DNA of 64,000 bases from Anaeromassilibacillus sp. An172 (GCF_002160515.1 NZ_NFKS01000004.1:1-64000), one strand, 5' to 3'. Numbered from the stretch's first letter, positions 17,345 through 27,266 are shown. A program made the numbers and translations. The notes: a model not told the origin generated them from the sequence alone.

Positions 17345-17996
17345 ACTCCTCGCCGTCCTTGTTGAAAATATTCAGTCTTGTTACTCTTGGGAAAATCTCA
17401 AGTGAGTATTCCTTTTCCAGAGCGTCAACCAAAAGGGTAGGGTTCACGTTTAATGTACTTCCGGCAGGAAGCATAATTTTTATCTTTACATAATCGTCAA
17501 CCAATGAAACGGTGTAGTCCGTAAGGTATTCTTTTAAATTGACCTGTTTAATTCCGGACTTGGATTTTTTGTCCACCATGATTTCATCCCTTGAGAAAAG
17601 CTCCTCTGTCTTTTTCAGAAGCTCCTCCGGTGTTGTTTCATCACAGTTCAGCTTTAATATATAAAGAGCCTTGTCGATAACTCCGGCTTTCATTTTCGGT
17701 TCGGTCACGTCAAAAACTCTTATTCCCTTTGGCAGGCAGTCGTTAAGACGGTCAATAATTTCTTTAAAAGAAAAATCATCCTCTAAAAGTCTCATGTCCA
17801 TACATTCTTTTTTGCCTACAAAGCCCAAAGACAAGGGCATAGGGAAAGTGATAAAGGGGTGGGGGTTAAAGCCCTCTGTGTGCCATATGGGAATACGGCT
17901 TTTTTGAATTGCCCTAATCATACAGCGGTTTAAATCAAGATGGGAAATATATATGCACTGGTCTTTTTTCTCAAACCATACTCTCACGTTTTTCAA
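17337..17996 (-). CDS. TIGR03936-family (DUF2344) radical-SAM-associated protein
   Basis: A 219-residue protein of the DUF2344 family, with the signature YISHLDLNR near the N-terminus and EGFNPHP (about 42-48). Its job is unproven; it nearly always travels with the TIGR03960 radical-SAM protein, and in some clades is fused to it. It starts on a TTG at 17996 with GGAGG 8 nt upstream and overlaps the TIGR03960 gene by 26 nt. In many clostridia RNase G follows; here a YjjG-like phosphatase takes that place. Confidence 0.85.
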   Translation of the reverse strand: MKNVRVWFEKKDQCIYISHLDLNRCMIRAIQKSRIPIWHTEGFNPHPFITFPMPLSLGFVGKKECMDMRLLEDDFSFKEIIDRLNDCLPKGIRVFDVTEPKMKAGVIDKALYILKLNCDETTPEELLKKTEELFSRDEIMVDKKSKSGIKQVNLKEYLTDYTVSLVDDYVKIKIMLPAGSTLNVNPTLLVDALEKEYSLEIFPRVTRLNIFNKDGEEFA

Positions 17997-19833
17997 AACA
18001 TACGCCTCCCTTATACTTTGCTGCTCCGCAGTTGCTGCACTTTAAGCGGCAGTGAGGTGTCGGAGTGTCCTCGTAAGCCTTTTTACATTCCCTGATGAGA
18101 AATTCCTTTGTAACACCGTAGTCGATGTGGTCCCAAGGGAGAATTTCATCAAAGCTTCTTTTTCTGTTGGCGTAAAATGCAGGGTCTATGCCGATTTCCT
18201 CAAAGATATCAAGCCATTTCTGCAAATCAAAGCAGTCAGACCAGCCGTCAAAATGAAAACCTCTTTCTGCTGCGATTTCCATTGCCTTGCAGAGCTTTCT
18301 GTCGCCACGGGCGAAAACAGCTTCAAGGAAGCTTGTGTCGGAGTCGTGGTAGTTGTAGGTGATTTTCTTTGTGGTGATGCTGTTTTTCAAATGCTGTTGT
18401 TTCTCTCTGAGCATTTCGATTGTGTCCTGAGGCTCCCACTGGAAAGGAGTGAAAGGCTTCGGAACAAAGGAGGATGCGGAAACGGTTACCCTTACTGACT
18501 TGCCCTTTGAATGGTTGGGGCAGTGGTAATAAGCGTCAACAACCTTCTGTCCAAGGTTTGCAATCTCCGCCACATCCTCAAAGGTTTCAGTTGGCAGTCC
18601 AATCATAAAGTAGAGCTTAACTGTAGTCCAGCCGCCGCCGAAAGCCACGGTACATGTGTTTAAAAGCTCGTCCTCCTGTACGTTTTTGTTGATAACGTCA
18701 CGGAGACGCTGGCTTCCTGCCTCAGGGGCAAAGGTCAAACCGCTTTTTCTAACGGTTTTAATTTTGCTCATAATCTCATCGGTGAAGCCGTCAACACGCA
18801 GAGATGGCAGGGAAATGCTGACCTGTTCGTCCTGTGACCACTTGTTAAGCTTTGTGAGAAGCTCAACGATTTTTGAATAGTCGCTGGAGCTGAGGGAAGA
18901 GAGGGAAACCTCGTCGTAGCCTGTGTTCCGGCAAAGCAGGTGGCACTGGCGGTCAATGGTTTCAGGAGATTTTTCTCTTACAGGTCTGTAGAGGAAACCT
19001 GCCTGACAGAAACGGCAGCCTCTTATGCATCCACGGAAAATTTCCTGAACTGCTCTGTCGTGGACAATTTCAACCAGCGGCACAACAAAGTTGTCCGGAT
19101 AATAGAGGTTGTCCATATCCATAATAAGTCTTTTATGAATTGTTTTCGGTGCGTTGTTTTTCGGGGTAAAGCTTTTTATTGTTCCGTCCTCGTTGTATTC
19201 AACATCGTAAAGTGACGGAACATAAACGCCCTGTATCTGAGCGGCAAGCTCTAAAAATTCCTGACGTGTCTTATTTTCAGCACGGCATTTTCTGAAAAGC
19301 TCCATAACCTCAATGTCAACCTCTTCGCCCTCTCCGATAAAGAAAAGATCGATAAAGTCGGCGATAGGCTCAGGGTTACAGGCGCAGGGGCCTCCGGCAA
19401 CCACGATATTTGTAAGTCCTAAATCCATTCTGTCCTTTGTAAGAATAGGAATATTTCCAAGCTTTAACATATTTAAAACGTTAGTAAAGCTCAGTTCATA
19501 CTGCAAAGTAAATCCGATAAAATCAAAATCGCTTATTGGGTCGCCGCTTTCAAGAGCGTAAAGGGGAATATTGTTTTTAACCATAAGCTCTTCCATATCA
19601 AGCCAAGGGGCAAAAACCCTTTCGCACCAGATATATGGAACAGAGTTAAACTGGCTGTACAAAATTTTCATGCCCAAGTGGGACATACCCACTTCGTATG
19701 TGTCGGGAAAACAGAAAGCAAATCTTATTTCCACGTCTTTTTTGTTTTTAATAACCTGGTTCAATTCGCCGCCAACGTAACGTCCCGGCTTCTGAACTTT
19801 AAGCAAAAGCTTTTCTACTTCTTTGCTGATCAT
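17971..19833 (-). CDS. TIGR03960-family B12-binding / radical SAM protein
   Basis: A 620-residue protein with an N-terminal cobalamin-binding-like region (GMSHLGMKILYSQFN) and a radical SAM core whose 4Fe-4S motif is CIRGCRFCQAGF. Near the C-terminus, CRLKCSNCGA adds a possible second cysteine cluster. The reaction is not known; an RNA or ribosome modification is often suggested from its linkage to RNase G and ribosomal genes. The start has GGAGG 6 nt upstream. It leads the transcript through TIGR03936 and the YjjG-like gene. Confidence 0.88.
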   Translation of the reverse strand: MISKEVEKLLLKVQKPGRYVGGELNQVIKNKKDVEIRFAFCFPDTYEVGMSHLGMKILYSQFNSVPYIWCERVFAPWLDMEELMVKNNIPLYALESGDPISDFDFIGFTLQYELSFTNVLNMLKLGNIPILTKDRMDLGLTNIVVAGGPCACNPEPIADFIDLFFIGEGEEVDIEVMELFRKCRAENKTRQEFLELAAQIQGVYVPSLYDVEYNEDGTIKSFTPKNNAPKTIHKRLIMDMDNLYYPDNFVVPLVEIVHDRAVQEIFRGCIRGCRFCQAGFLYRPVREKSPETIDRQCHLLCRNTGYDEVSLSSLSSSDYSKIVELLTKLNKWSQDEQVSISLPSLRVDGFTDEIMSKIKTVRKSGLTFAPEAGSQRLRDVINKNVQEDELLNTCTVAFGGGWTTVKLYFMIGLPTETFEDVAEIANLGQKVVDAYYHCPNHSKGKSVRVTVSASSFVPKPFTPFQWEPQDTIEMLREKQQHLKNSITTKKITYNYHDSDTSFLEAVFARGDRKLCKAMEIAAERGFHFDGWSDCFDLQKWLDIFEEIGIDPAFYANRKRSFDEILPWDHIDYGVTKEFLIRECKKAYEDTPTPHCRLKCSNCGAAKYKGGVCFEKRESMV

Positions 19834-19950
19834 TTATTTCCTCCGTTTTTAAAAATACAGTGATACTTATAATTTAACCATTTAATAATACCATATTTAA
19901 TAATATTTTTGTAGTCCCAAGGCAAAAAAGTTTTCCACATGGCAGAGGCT

Positions 19951-20589
19951 CTATGTGGAAAACTTTTCGCTTTTGTTTTTTCCTGAAATAAATAAAGACA
20001 TGGTGAGGTAAATCCCGATGAATAAAAGGGAGAAATTATAGGGTGAGTTGAAAAGTACAATAAATCCCAGAGTAAATATTGGGATTATCAAAAGAACTGT
20101 TAATACATTTATGGCTTTGGCGGCAAAGTCTGCGCCGAAAAAATTTGAAAGAAGTATTTCCAGCCCCACGCCGCCGTCAAGGGTACAGGCAGGCATAAGG
20201 TTGAAAAATCCCAAACCTAAATTAGTGAAACATAGCAATTTTAAAAAGTCATTATTCAAAAAATAATAAAGTCCGCCGAAAGTAAAAGCAAATAAAAGGT
20301 TGGAAATTATGCCGCCGTAGATTATAAAAAGCTCTTTGGAAAGAGGTTTGGAAATTTGATTTTTCTTTATGATTTCTCCGCCGAAAATCCTTATTTTTAT
20401 TTTTTCTGCCGGATAACCGGAAATCTCCATGGCAAACAGATGACCAAGCTCGTGAAGAGCGGCACTTATAAAGCAGGCGGTAATTCCTCCGGTTTTGTCC
20501 AAAAGCAGGGAAAGGGCAAAGAGAGCTACTGCGGGAAAACTGAAACTTATTTTCTCCCGCAGTTTGATTTTTCTTTTATTCATTTTCAT
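19951..20589 (-). CDS. Site-2 protease family M50, SpoIVFB-like
   Basis: A 212-residue membrane metalloprotease with about five to six hydrophobic segments. The zinc motif HELGH lies in the segment ALHELGHLF, and the third ligand aspartate in the segment ACTLDGG. In sporulating Firmicutes SpoIVFB cleaves pro-sigma-K in the mother cell; in clostridia an M50 gene is commonly found next to TIGR03960, as here. Whether this one acts in sporulation is inference. It overlaps the preceding small membrane protein by 14 nt, so the two are coupled. The start could be GTG 20592, ATG 20589 or ATG 20583. Confidence 0.85.
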   Translation of the reverse strand: MKMNKRKIKLREKISFSFPAVALFALSLLLDKTGGITACFISAALHELGHLFAMEISGYPAEKIKIRIFGGEIIKKNQISKPLSKELFIIYGGIISNLLFAFTFGGLYYFLNNDFLKLLCFTNLGLGFFNLMPACTLDGGVGLEILLSNFFGADFAAKAINVLTVLLIIPIFTLGFIVLFNSPYNFSLLFIGIYLTMSLFISGKNKSEKFST

Positions 20590-21004
20590 CACCGGAAGCG
20601 TTTTCCTGTGTTGTTTCTTCTGTAGGCTGAGAAGAATTTTCAGTGTTCTCCTGCTGTGCCATATTTAATTGATTTTCAGATATAAAATCAGTTATCACAT
20701 CCGGCGTATTTATAAATTGGCTGTAGTATTTTTTTATCGTGTCGTATAAATCGCCGCCTATTGATTTTATAGTAAAAACTGCGATAGCCGCCAAAAGGCA
20801 GACAATAACCTGAAAGATTAAAATAGGATGGGCGATAGGTTTTTTCTCATGTACTGGCTCTTCGTTTTCATTTTGATTATAGTCCTGGGGATAATTTTCA
20901 TAACTCTGATAGTTTTTGTAGTACCTCATTTTTCTGTATTCTTCCGGATTTATGTAAAGGTTATTTTGCTCATCGTCGCTGTAATAAAAATCTCGTCTGT
21001 CCAC
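20576..21004 (-). CDS. Single-pass membrane protein, coupled to the M50 protease
   Basis: A 142-residue protein with a GTG start and a run of seven G as ribosome site. Residues 1-58 are hydrophilic, Tyr/Asn-rich and cytoplasmic; about 62-82 form one membrane helix; the rest is an acidic Gln/Thr/Ser-rich outside tail. No family recognised. The position before an SpoIVFB-like protease is where spoIVFA sits in Bacillus, but the M23-type domain of SpoIVFA is not present. A role as regulatory partner of the protease is inference. Confidence 0.6.
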   Translation of the reverse strand: MDRRDFYYSDDEQNNLYINPEEYRKMRYYKNYQSYENYPQDYNQNENEEPVHEKKPIAHPILIFQVIVCLLAAIAVFTIKSIGGDLYDTIKKYYSQFINTPDVITDFISENQLNMAQQENTENSSQPTEETTQENASGDENE

Positions 21005-21385
21005 AAAAATCCCCCCCGATATCGTATTGTTTAAGTTTATGATACCGAGGGGCGTTTTATGAAGAATAAAGCTGTCAGTTGGAATTGTAAACCGAAATGA
21101 TTTTTAATTTCTTATTGTTTTTTAGCTATGTGTGCAGTTCAGTGATAATTTTTTTCAAATATTCATTATCTGTTTATCTTTGTACCGTAATTCTGCAAGA
21201 ATTTATACATGCTTTTAAAATATAAATATATTTAATTTATATTTTTCTTTGACATGGCAGTTTAAAATTGTTATAATAAATAAAAAGAATATTTTAAATT
21301 TATCCTTTATTTAGTCGGATAAGAATGTTAGAAAAAGCTTTGCACATCTTTGAATTTACAGAAAACATAGAAAAGGGGTGGACTT
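21005..21385. other. Divergent intergenic region
   Basis: No gene seen. On the minus strand, bases 21009-21052 form an imperfect hairpin (CCCCTCGGTATC against GATATCGGGG) that includes the G-run ribosome site of the small membrane protein and so could mask it. The rest is AT-rich and holds the promoter of the XRE regulator. Confidence 0.5.
21249..21277 (+). promoter_or_regulatory. Promoter of the XRE membrane regulator
   Basis: Consensus TTGACA, a 17-nt spacer and TATAAT, about 100 nt before the ATG at 21386. Confidence 0.85.
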
Positions 21386-22927
21386 ATGAATTTAGGTGAA
21401 AACATTAAAAGACTGAGAGAAGAAAAGGGTATTTCTCAGGAATATGCGGCTCAGAAAATGGGTGTAAGCGTACAGAGCGTAAGCCTTTGGGAAGAGAACA
21501 AAACAGTGCCGTCCATTGAAAACCTTGTTATGCTCAGCGAGATACTGGGAGTTACGGTTGACGAGCTTTTGGGCAGGGAAGCGGCACAGCCAGCCGATAA
21601 CAGCCGTCAGCCTGTACAGGAACTTCATATAGGAACAGCGGCAGTTTCTAAAGATGATGAAAGCAAAAAGCAAGGCGTAAAGCTTTATTACCGCAAAAAT
21701 ATTTTATCAAGATGTGTAATAGCGGCAATAGGTTTAATTTATCTGTTTAATTCGTGTATGTTTATGCTGTTTGAAAGAAGCAGACTAAATCCCATATTTC
21801 TTTTTGTACCTTTCATATTTGTAGCTTTGGGACTTATGGTGCCGCTTGCTTTATCCCTGTATAAAAGGCATAAAAGCTTTAAGTCCATAAAGGACAGCGA
21901 CAGTATTGAAAAGCTTTATTTTTACAGGCAGGGAATAGGATTTTCAACAGAGCGTCAGGACGAATACGACGGAAATTTTTTCGCATATTACAATGAGATT
22001 AACGGTGTGTTCATAAGCAAAAAACGGCTGGTTATTTCATACGCTCGAAAACTGTATACAGTAAACATGGATGATATTCAGGGTGACAAAGATGTTATAT
22101 TAAAAATGCTTATAAATAATATAAGATATTTTTATTCTCAGGATGTGGCTTATAAATACCCTTTGTGCAGTATGAGCGAAGAAAGAATAAAGCTTTTCCA
22201 AAGGATAAACTGGACTTTGTTCTGTTTGATGATTGTATCAGCAAATGTCTTTGTTATAAAATTTATGTTTTTCGCAGACGGCTACAAAGGTTTACAATCC
22301 CTGAAGATTGCCTCGGGCGCATTTATAATTTTTTCATTGGCTTCACTTGCAACCGCAATTTTCGGAAAATCAAAGGGTTTAAAAACTGTCGGATATATTG
22401 TTGTCAGCGGAATTTTGACATTCTATGGGGCTATTGGATTTTTAAGCATCATGGCGTTTTCTGAGAATTATGTTCAAACAGATTACAGCCGTATGCAGGA
22501 GATTGAAACCGTAACAGGAATTGATTTTCCCGACGGCGGCGAAGCTTTTATAAAGGACAGCTCAAAAGATACGCTGTATTCATATTCCGGAATTGACATT
22601 GATAGTTTTATGCATTATCTTTTAATTGAAAAAGACAGTCTGTATGTGGATTTTACTGATGATCAGGGAATAGCCGAATTTGAAAAATACCTTGCGGAAA
22701 GCGGAGAATGGAAAACACAAACTTCGGATTTACCTCAATATTTATCCTATTTTTTTGAAGAACCAAATCAATACGACTATGATTATTATGCGGTTTTCAA
22801 TGCGACCGACGGGGAAATAAATAAAACAATTACTGAAGCGGGAAATTATGAGCTTATGTTTTTAAAATATAATCAGAATGACAACAGACTTGTAATAATC
22901 GAATATGATTTAACTTTAACAGATTAA
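21386..22927 (+). CDS. XRE-family HTH regulator with membrane domain
   Basis: A 513-residue protein: a textbook Cro/C1 helix-turn-helix at residues 5-62 (KRLREEKGISQEYAAQKMGV), a linker, then four or five hydrophobic segments (from about 110 and again from about 275 to 370), with a PH-like intervening region (about 165-255) and a C-terminal soluble domain of about 150 residues. It is a one-component membrane-bound regulator; the signal is unknown. AGGGGTGG precedes the ATG. It is monocistronic, with a consensus promoter and a bidirectional terminator shared with the calcium pump. Confidence 0.8.
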   Translation: MNLGENIKRLREEKGISQEYAAQKMGVSVQSVSLWEENKTVPSIENLVMLSEILGVTVDELLGREAAQPADNSRQPVQELHIGTAAVSKDDESKKQGVKLYYRKNILSRCVIAAIGLIYLFNSCMFMLFERSRLNPIFLFVPFIFVALGLMVPLALSLYKRHKSFKSIKDSDSIEKLYFYRQGIGFSTERQDEYDGNFFAYYNEINGVFISKKRLVISYARKLYTVNMDDIQGDKDVILKMLINNIRYFYSQDVAYKYPLCSMSEERIKLFQRINWTLFCLMIVSANVFVIKFMFFADGYKGLQSLKIASGAFIIFSLASLATAIFGKSKGLKTVGYIVVSGILTFYGAIGFLSIMAFSENYVQTDYSRMQEIETVTGIDFPDGGEAFIKDSSKDTLYSYSGIDIDSFMHYLLIEKDSLYVDFTDDQGIAEFEKYLAESGEWKTQTSDLPQYLSYFFEEPNQYDYDYYAVFNATDGEINKTITEAGNYELMFLKYNQNDNRLVIIEYDLTLTD

Positions 22928-22934
22928 AAAAATA

Positions 22935-22970
22935 AGGCGTATGGTGTGAAAACCATACGCCTCGATTTTT
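22935..22970. terminator. Bidirectional terminator between XRE regulator and calcium ATPase
   Basis: The stem AGGCGTATGGT with ACCATACGCCT has a T-run on either side, depending on strand. Confidence 0.9.
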
Positions 22971-22972
22971 TA

Positions 22973-25594
22973 TCAGTGTTTTTTAATATCTCTTATAATT
23001 TTGAAAATCTGTATCAAAACAGTTGGGATAAATGCCATTAAGGCTACAATGCCCAGTTCCTTAATGCCGAAAGCAGGGGAAATCATAAACAAGCCGTTGA
23101 GTCCCGGTACAAAGAGAACCAGCAAAAGCAGGATAACTCCGCCGAAAAATGCAAGGTTTGAATATTTGTTTGTGGAGAATTTAAGCTTGAATATTGAGTT
23201 GCTTCCACGGCAGTTGAATCCGTGGAAAAGACGTGCCATTGTAAGTGTTGAAAATGCCATTGTGGAAGCCAAAGCGGCGTCGCCGTTTTGATAGCCGATA
23301 TAGAATGATATCATTGTGACAACGGCGATAAGAAAGCCCTGAACACCTATTTTAGATAAGAAATCACGGGTTAAAATAGGTTCCTTCGGGTCACGTGGTT
23401 TCTGGTCAAGAAGTCCGTCACGGGCAGGCTCCATACCTATGGCGATTGCCGGAAGTGAGTCTGTAAGCAGGTTGATAAACAAAAGGTGAACAGCCTCGAA
23501 AGGAGCAGGCAGAGCCATTAAAGCCGCATAAACAACGGCAAAAATTCCCGCTGTATTACCTGAAAGCAAAAATCCTATTGAGTTTTTGATGTTTGTATAA
23601 ACACATCTTCCGTTTACAACAGCCTTAACGATAGTTGCAAAGTTGTCGTCGGAAAGAATCATGGAAGCGGCGTCCTTGGAAACCTCTGTTCCTGTGATTC
23701 CCATTGCTACGCCGATATCGGCTTTTTTAAGTGCAGGTGCGTCGTTTACTCCGTCGCCGGTCATGGAAACAATGTTGCCTTTTCTCTGCCATGCGTTTAC
23801 TATACGGATTTTGTGTTCCGGAGAAACACGGGCATATACGGAAACCTTTTCAAGACGCTGGTCAAGCTCATTGTCGCTCATGGCGTCAAGCTCTACACCG
23901 GAAAGGGCTTCGTCGCCCTCACGGAAAATACCAAGCTGTTTTGCTATGGCTGTTGCGGTCACCTTGTGGTCGCCGGTAATCATTATTGTGCGGATACCGC
24001 CTCGTTTTGCGTCTGCTACAGCCTGTATAGCTTCAGGTCTCGGCGGGTCAATCATGGAGATAAGTCCTAAGAATGTAAACTCCTTTTCATCCTCCAAAGT
24101 GAGAGGACGGACGCTGTCAAGCTCACGAACTGCAAAAGCCAGAACTCGAAGTCCCTGTTCTGAAAGCTCCATATTTATGCGGGCAATTTCGCTTTTTCTT
24201 TCCTCTGTCATAGGAACCTTGCCCTTGCTTGTCATAAGATATTTTGAACGGTCAAGAAGCACGTCCATTGCGCCCTTTGTAATGAGTGTTGGAACTCCCT
24301 CAATGTCGTGGAGTGTACTCATAAGCTTTCTGTCAGAGTCAAAGGCGATTTCTCCCAAACGTGGGTGAGTATCTCTGTATATTTCCTCTTCAACGCCGAA
24401 GTGTTCACCCAACATAACAAGAGCTACTTCTGTTGGGTCGCCGATTGATGTGCCCTTTTCAGGATCATGGGTGGCGTCGCTTGCCAAAAGAGCTGACTTT
24501 AAAAGCAGTCTTTGCACGTCATTTACAAGGTCAATATCCTCGCCATCGATTAAAATGCCGTCGGCATAGATTTTCTGAGGCTTCATCTTGTTTTGGGTCA
24601 GTGTTCCGGTTTTGTCGGAACAGATTACGGAAACACATCCCAAGCTTTCAACGGCTTTCAAATCCTTCATTATGGCGTTTTGCTGAGCCATTTTCTGTGT
24701 TCCCATTGCCAAAACTATGGTTACAATGGAGGAAAGAGCCTCAGGAATTGCGGCAACAGCCAAAGCTACTGCGAACATAAGGGAATCCAAAATTCCCATT
24801 CCGCTTCTGAAAATTGACAATGCAAAAACAAGAGCGGAAATTATCATAATGATAATTGCAAGCTTTGCGCTGAATTTATCAAGGCTTTCCTGCAAAGGTG
24901 TTTTTCTCTGCTGAGTTTGGTTCATCAAAGCGGCAATTTTACCAAGCTCTGTGTTCATTCCGGTTGCGGTTACAACTATTGTTGCTCGTCCGTAGGTTAC
25001 AAGAGAACCGGAGAATACCATGTTTTTCTGGTCGCCCAGTGCAACCTTTTCAGAGTTGATAACATCTACTGTTTTGTCAACGCCCTCGCTCTCACCGGTG
25101 AGGGAGCTTTCGTTGACTTTAAGGGAGAAGTTTTCTAAAATTCTTCCGTCTGCAACAACCATGTCGCCGGCTTCCAAAAATACTATATCGCCTGGCACAA
25201 TCTGTGCAGATGGGATTTCCATCTTTTTGCCGTCACGGAGAACCTTTGCCGTTGGTGATGACATGGCTTTTAAGCTTTCCAGGGATTTTTCAGCTTTAAA
25301 ATACTGCACTGTTCCCAGTATAGCGTTGAGGATAAGAACTGCTATGATAACTATTGTGCTTTCAAGGTTTCCGGAAAAAGCGGAAATCAGCGCTGCGGCA
25401 ATGAGAATAATAACCAGCAGATCTTTAAACTGTTCTAAAAATACCTGAATTACAGATTTTTTCTTTCCCTCATAGAGCTTGTTCTCGCCGAATTTTTCAA
25501 TACGGCTTGAAGCTTCCTGTCCGGAAAGTCCGGCGGAAGTGGTCTTTAAATCGTCCAAAGCCTGCTGAGGGGTTTTAGAGAAATATTGTTCCAT
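22973..25594 (-). CDS. Calcium-translocating P-type (P2) ATPase
   Basis: An 873-residue SERCA-type pump that expels calcium with ATP. Visible marks are the N-terminal cation ATPase domain, the TGES actuator motif (LTGESEG), VAAIPEAL in M4 with the calcium-ligating Glu, the phosphorylation motif CSDKTGTLTQ, MITGDHK, the hinge MTGDGVNDAPAL, and about ten membrane segments. ATG 25594 is taken as the start because AAGGA lies 8 nt upstream, rather than the ATG at 25603. It stands alone and converges on the XRE regulator. Confidence 0.93.
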   Translation of the reverse strand: MEQYFSKTPQQALDDLKTTSAGLSGQEASSRIEKFGENKLYEGKKKSVIQVFLEQFKDLLVIILIAAALISAFSGNLESTIVIIAVLILNAILGTVQYFKAEKSLESLKAMSSPTAKVLRDGKKMEIPSAQIVPGDIVFLEAGDMVVADGRILENFSLKVNESSLTGESEGVDKTVDVINSEKVALGDQKNMVFSGSLVTYGRATIVVTATGMNTELGKIAALMNQTQQRKTPLQESLDKFSAKLAIIIMIISALVFALSIFRSGMGILDSLMFAVALAVAAIPEALSSIVTIVLAMGTQKMAQQNAIMKDLKAVESLGCVSVICSDKTGTLTQNKMKPQKIYADGILIDGEDIDLVNDVQRLLLKSALLASDATHDPEKGTSIGDPTEVALVMLGEHFGVEEEIYRDTHPRLGEIAFDSDRKLMSTLHDIEGVPTLITKGAMDVLLDRSKYLMTSKGKVPMTEERKSEIARINMELSEQGLRVLAFAVRELDSVRPLTLEDEKEFTFLGLISMIDPPRPEAIQAVADAKRGGIRTIMITGDHKVTATAIAKQLGIFREGDEALSGVELDAMSDNELDQRLEKVSVYARVSPEHKIRIVNAWQRKGNIVSMTGDGVNDAPALKKADIGVAMGITGTEVSKDAASMILSDDNFATIVKAVVNGRCVYTNIKNSIGFLLSGNTAGIFAVVYAALMALPAPFEAVHLLFINLLTDSLPAIAIGMEPARDGLLDQKPRDPKEPILTRDFLSKIGVQGFLIAVVTMISFYIGYQNGDAALASTMAFSTLTMARLFHGFNCRGSNSIFKLKFSTNKYSNLAFFGGVILLLLVLFVPGLNGLFMISPAFGIKELGIVALMAFIPTVLIQIFKIIRDIKKH

Positions 25595-25789
25595 TTTGTA
25601 CATCCTTTCATAAACTAAAAAACAATACCTAAAATTGGATTATTTTTTATTATAACAAAATAAATGTCATAAGTCATCAAAATACGGCAAAGTTTACACA
25701 GTTTTTTCAATTGACCTTTCCTTTGCTTTTTATTATTTTGGGACATTTTATCCTCTCTATTTCCATTTAGAAAAAAATTATAAAATAAA

Positions 25790-25820
25790 ACAGGCGTCCG
25801 GCTTATTGCCAAACGCCTGT
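25790..25820 (-). terminator. Intrinsic terminator after metK
   Basis: The stem ACAGGCGTTTGG with CCGGACGCCTGT is followed on the minus strand by a T-rich stretch. The rest of 25595-25831 holds no convincing gene. Confidence 0.9.
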
Positions 25821-25831
25821 AGATGATTTAA

Positions 25832-27013
25832 TTATGCCAATGCCATTTTAAGCTCTTCTGTTTTGTCTGTGTTTTCCCAGAGAACGCCCAAATCCTCACG
25901 GCCCATATGACCATAAGCGGCGAGAGGGAGATATTTTGTTTCTGTGAGCTTCAAATTCTTGATGATTGCTGCAGGACGGCAGTCGAATACCTTTTTAACT
26001 GCCTCTGCGATAGCCTCATCATTGTAGGAAGATGTGCCAAATGTATTTACAAGGATTGAAACAGGCTTTGCAACGCCGATTGCGTATGCAAGCTGAACTT
26101 CACATCTTTTTGCAAGTCCTGCTGCAACGATATTCTTTGCAATGTATCTTGCATAGTAAGCAGCACTTCTGTCAACCTTTGTCGGGTCTTTTCCGGAGAA
26201 AGCTCCGCCGCCGTGGCAGGCATATCCGCCGTATGTGTCAACGATAATCTTTCTTCCTGTAAGACCGCTGTCACCTACAGGGCCGCCGATAACAAATCTG
26301 CCTGTTGGGTTTACATAAATCTTTGTGTTTTCGTCCAAAAGGTTTGCAGGGATAATCTCCTTGATAACCTTTTCTGTAAGGTCTTTTCTAATCTGCTCAA
26401 GTGTTGCTGTTTCCTCGTGCTGAGTGGAAACAACAACTGTGTCAATTCTTACAATCTTGTCGTCGTCATACTCAACTGTAACCTGAGTTTTGCCGTCAGG
26501 TCTGAGGTATGGGAGAGTGCCGTTCTTTCTAACCTCTGTAAGTCTTTTTGCAAGCTTGTGTGCAAGAGAGATTGCCAAAGGCATAAGCTCCGGTGTTTCG
26601 TCGCATGCAAAACCGAACATCATACCCTGGTCTCCGGCGCCTGTGGAGTTGAAAACATCCTCTTCGCCGTTTTTAAGCTCGTAAGAAGCGTTAACGCCCA
26701 TTGCGATATCCGGTGACTGAGAGTCGATTGAGGTGAGAACTGCGCAGTTGTTTCCGTCAAAACCGCAGTCAAGTGTGTTGTATCCTATATCGTTTATAAC
26801 TTTTCTGGCAACAGCCGGAATGTCTACATAACAATCTGTGGTGATTTCACCCATTACGTGTACCATGCCTGTGGTTGCTGTTACTTCGCAGGCTACGTGG
26901 GCGTTTTTATCCTGTTCCAATATTGCGTCCAAAACAGCGTCAGAAATCTGGTCGCATACTTTGTCCGGATGTCCCTCTGTTACTGATTCAGATGTGAAAA
27001 ATCTCTTTGCCAT
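25832..27013 (-). CDS. metK: S-adenosylmethionine synthetase
   Basis: This 393-residue enzyme makes SAM from methionine and ATP in the cytoplasm. It has the expected length and motifs: GHPDKVCDQ near the N-terminus, the signature [12 protein letters not shown] and the P-loop-like [18 protein letters not shown] lies just ahead of the ATG. It is the only gene of its transcript and is controlled by a SAM-I riboswitch in the leader: when SAM is abundant transcription ends early. Confidence 0.97.
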   Translation of the reverse strand: MAKRFFTSESVTEGHPDKVCDQISDAVLDAILEQDKNAHVACEVTATTGMVHVMGEITTDCYVDIPAVARKVINDIGYNTLDCGFDGNNCAVLTSIDSQSPDIAMGVNASYELKNGEEDVFNSTGAGDQGMMFGFACDETPELMPLAISLAHKLAKRLTEVRKNGTLPYLRPDGKTQVTVEYDDDKIVRIDTVVVSTQHEETATLEQIRKDLTEKVIKEIIPANLLDENTKIYVNPTGRFVIGGPVGDSGLTGRKIIVDTYGGYACHGGGAFSGKDPTKVDRSAAYYARYIAKNIVAAGLAKRCEVQLAYAIGVAKPVSILVNTFGTSSYNDEAIAEAVKKVFDCRPAAIIKNLKLTETKYLPLAAYGHMGREDLGVLWENTDKTEELKMALA

Positions 27014-27067
27014 GTTTTTTCTCCTTCCGATTTTTTATTATCTAAAATAAGATGAAACTTTTTATAA

Positions 27068-27104
27068 AAAAATAAAACCGCCGGTCGGTGTTCCGAACAG
27101 CGGG
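27068..27104 (-). terminator. Expression-platform terminator of the metK riboswitch
   Basis: On the minus strand CCGCTG-T-TCGG, loop AACA, CCGA-C-CGGCGG, then TTTTATTTTTTT. It lies directly downstream of the SAM-I aptamer. Confidence 0.88.
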
Positions 27105-27206
27105 TATAAACTCATCTTTCGGATTTACCGCAGGACTTGGCACCTTACATTAAGCAGGTTGCCGGACTTCACAGGGCCTGTTCCCTCAGTCACTCTTGAT
27201 AAGCAG
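27105..27206 (-). ncRNA. SAM-I (S-box) riboswitch
   Basis: The conserved S-box core is clear on the minus strand: CTTATCAAGAGTGACTGAGG, then AACAGGCCCTGTGAAGTCC, GGCAACC, AAGGTGCCAAGTCC and the closing GAAAGATGAG. It binds SAM and promotes folding of the downstream terminator, closing the feedback loop on metK. Confidence 0.97.
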
Positions 27207-27237
27207 TAATTATTCTCTTTTTTGTAGTTCGTAATGT

Positions 27238-27266
27238 ATTATAACCATAGCGGGGAAAAAAGTCAA
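27238..27266 (-). promoter_or_regulatory. Promoter of the metK riboswitch transcript
   Basis: TTGACT, exactly 17 nt and TATAAT on the minus strand, about 32 nt before the aptamer. Confidence 0.85.

Noticed and set aside
23643-24368. 241-residue plus-strand ORF inside the P-type ATPase
   Set aside because: Ser/Arg-rich antisense shadow; the ATPase on the minus strand has all family motifs.
25615-25812. 65-residue minus-strand ORF between metK and the calcium ATPase
   Set aside because: It covers the metK terminator, has no good ribosome site and resembles no family.
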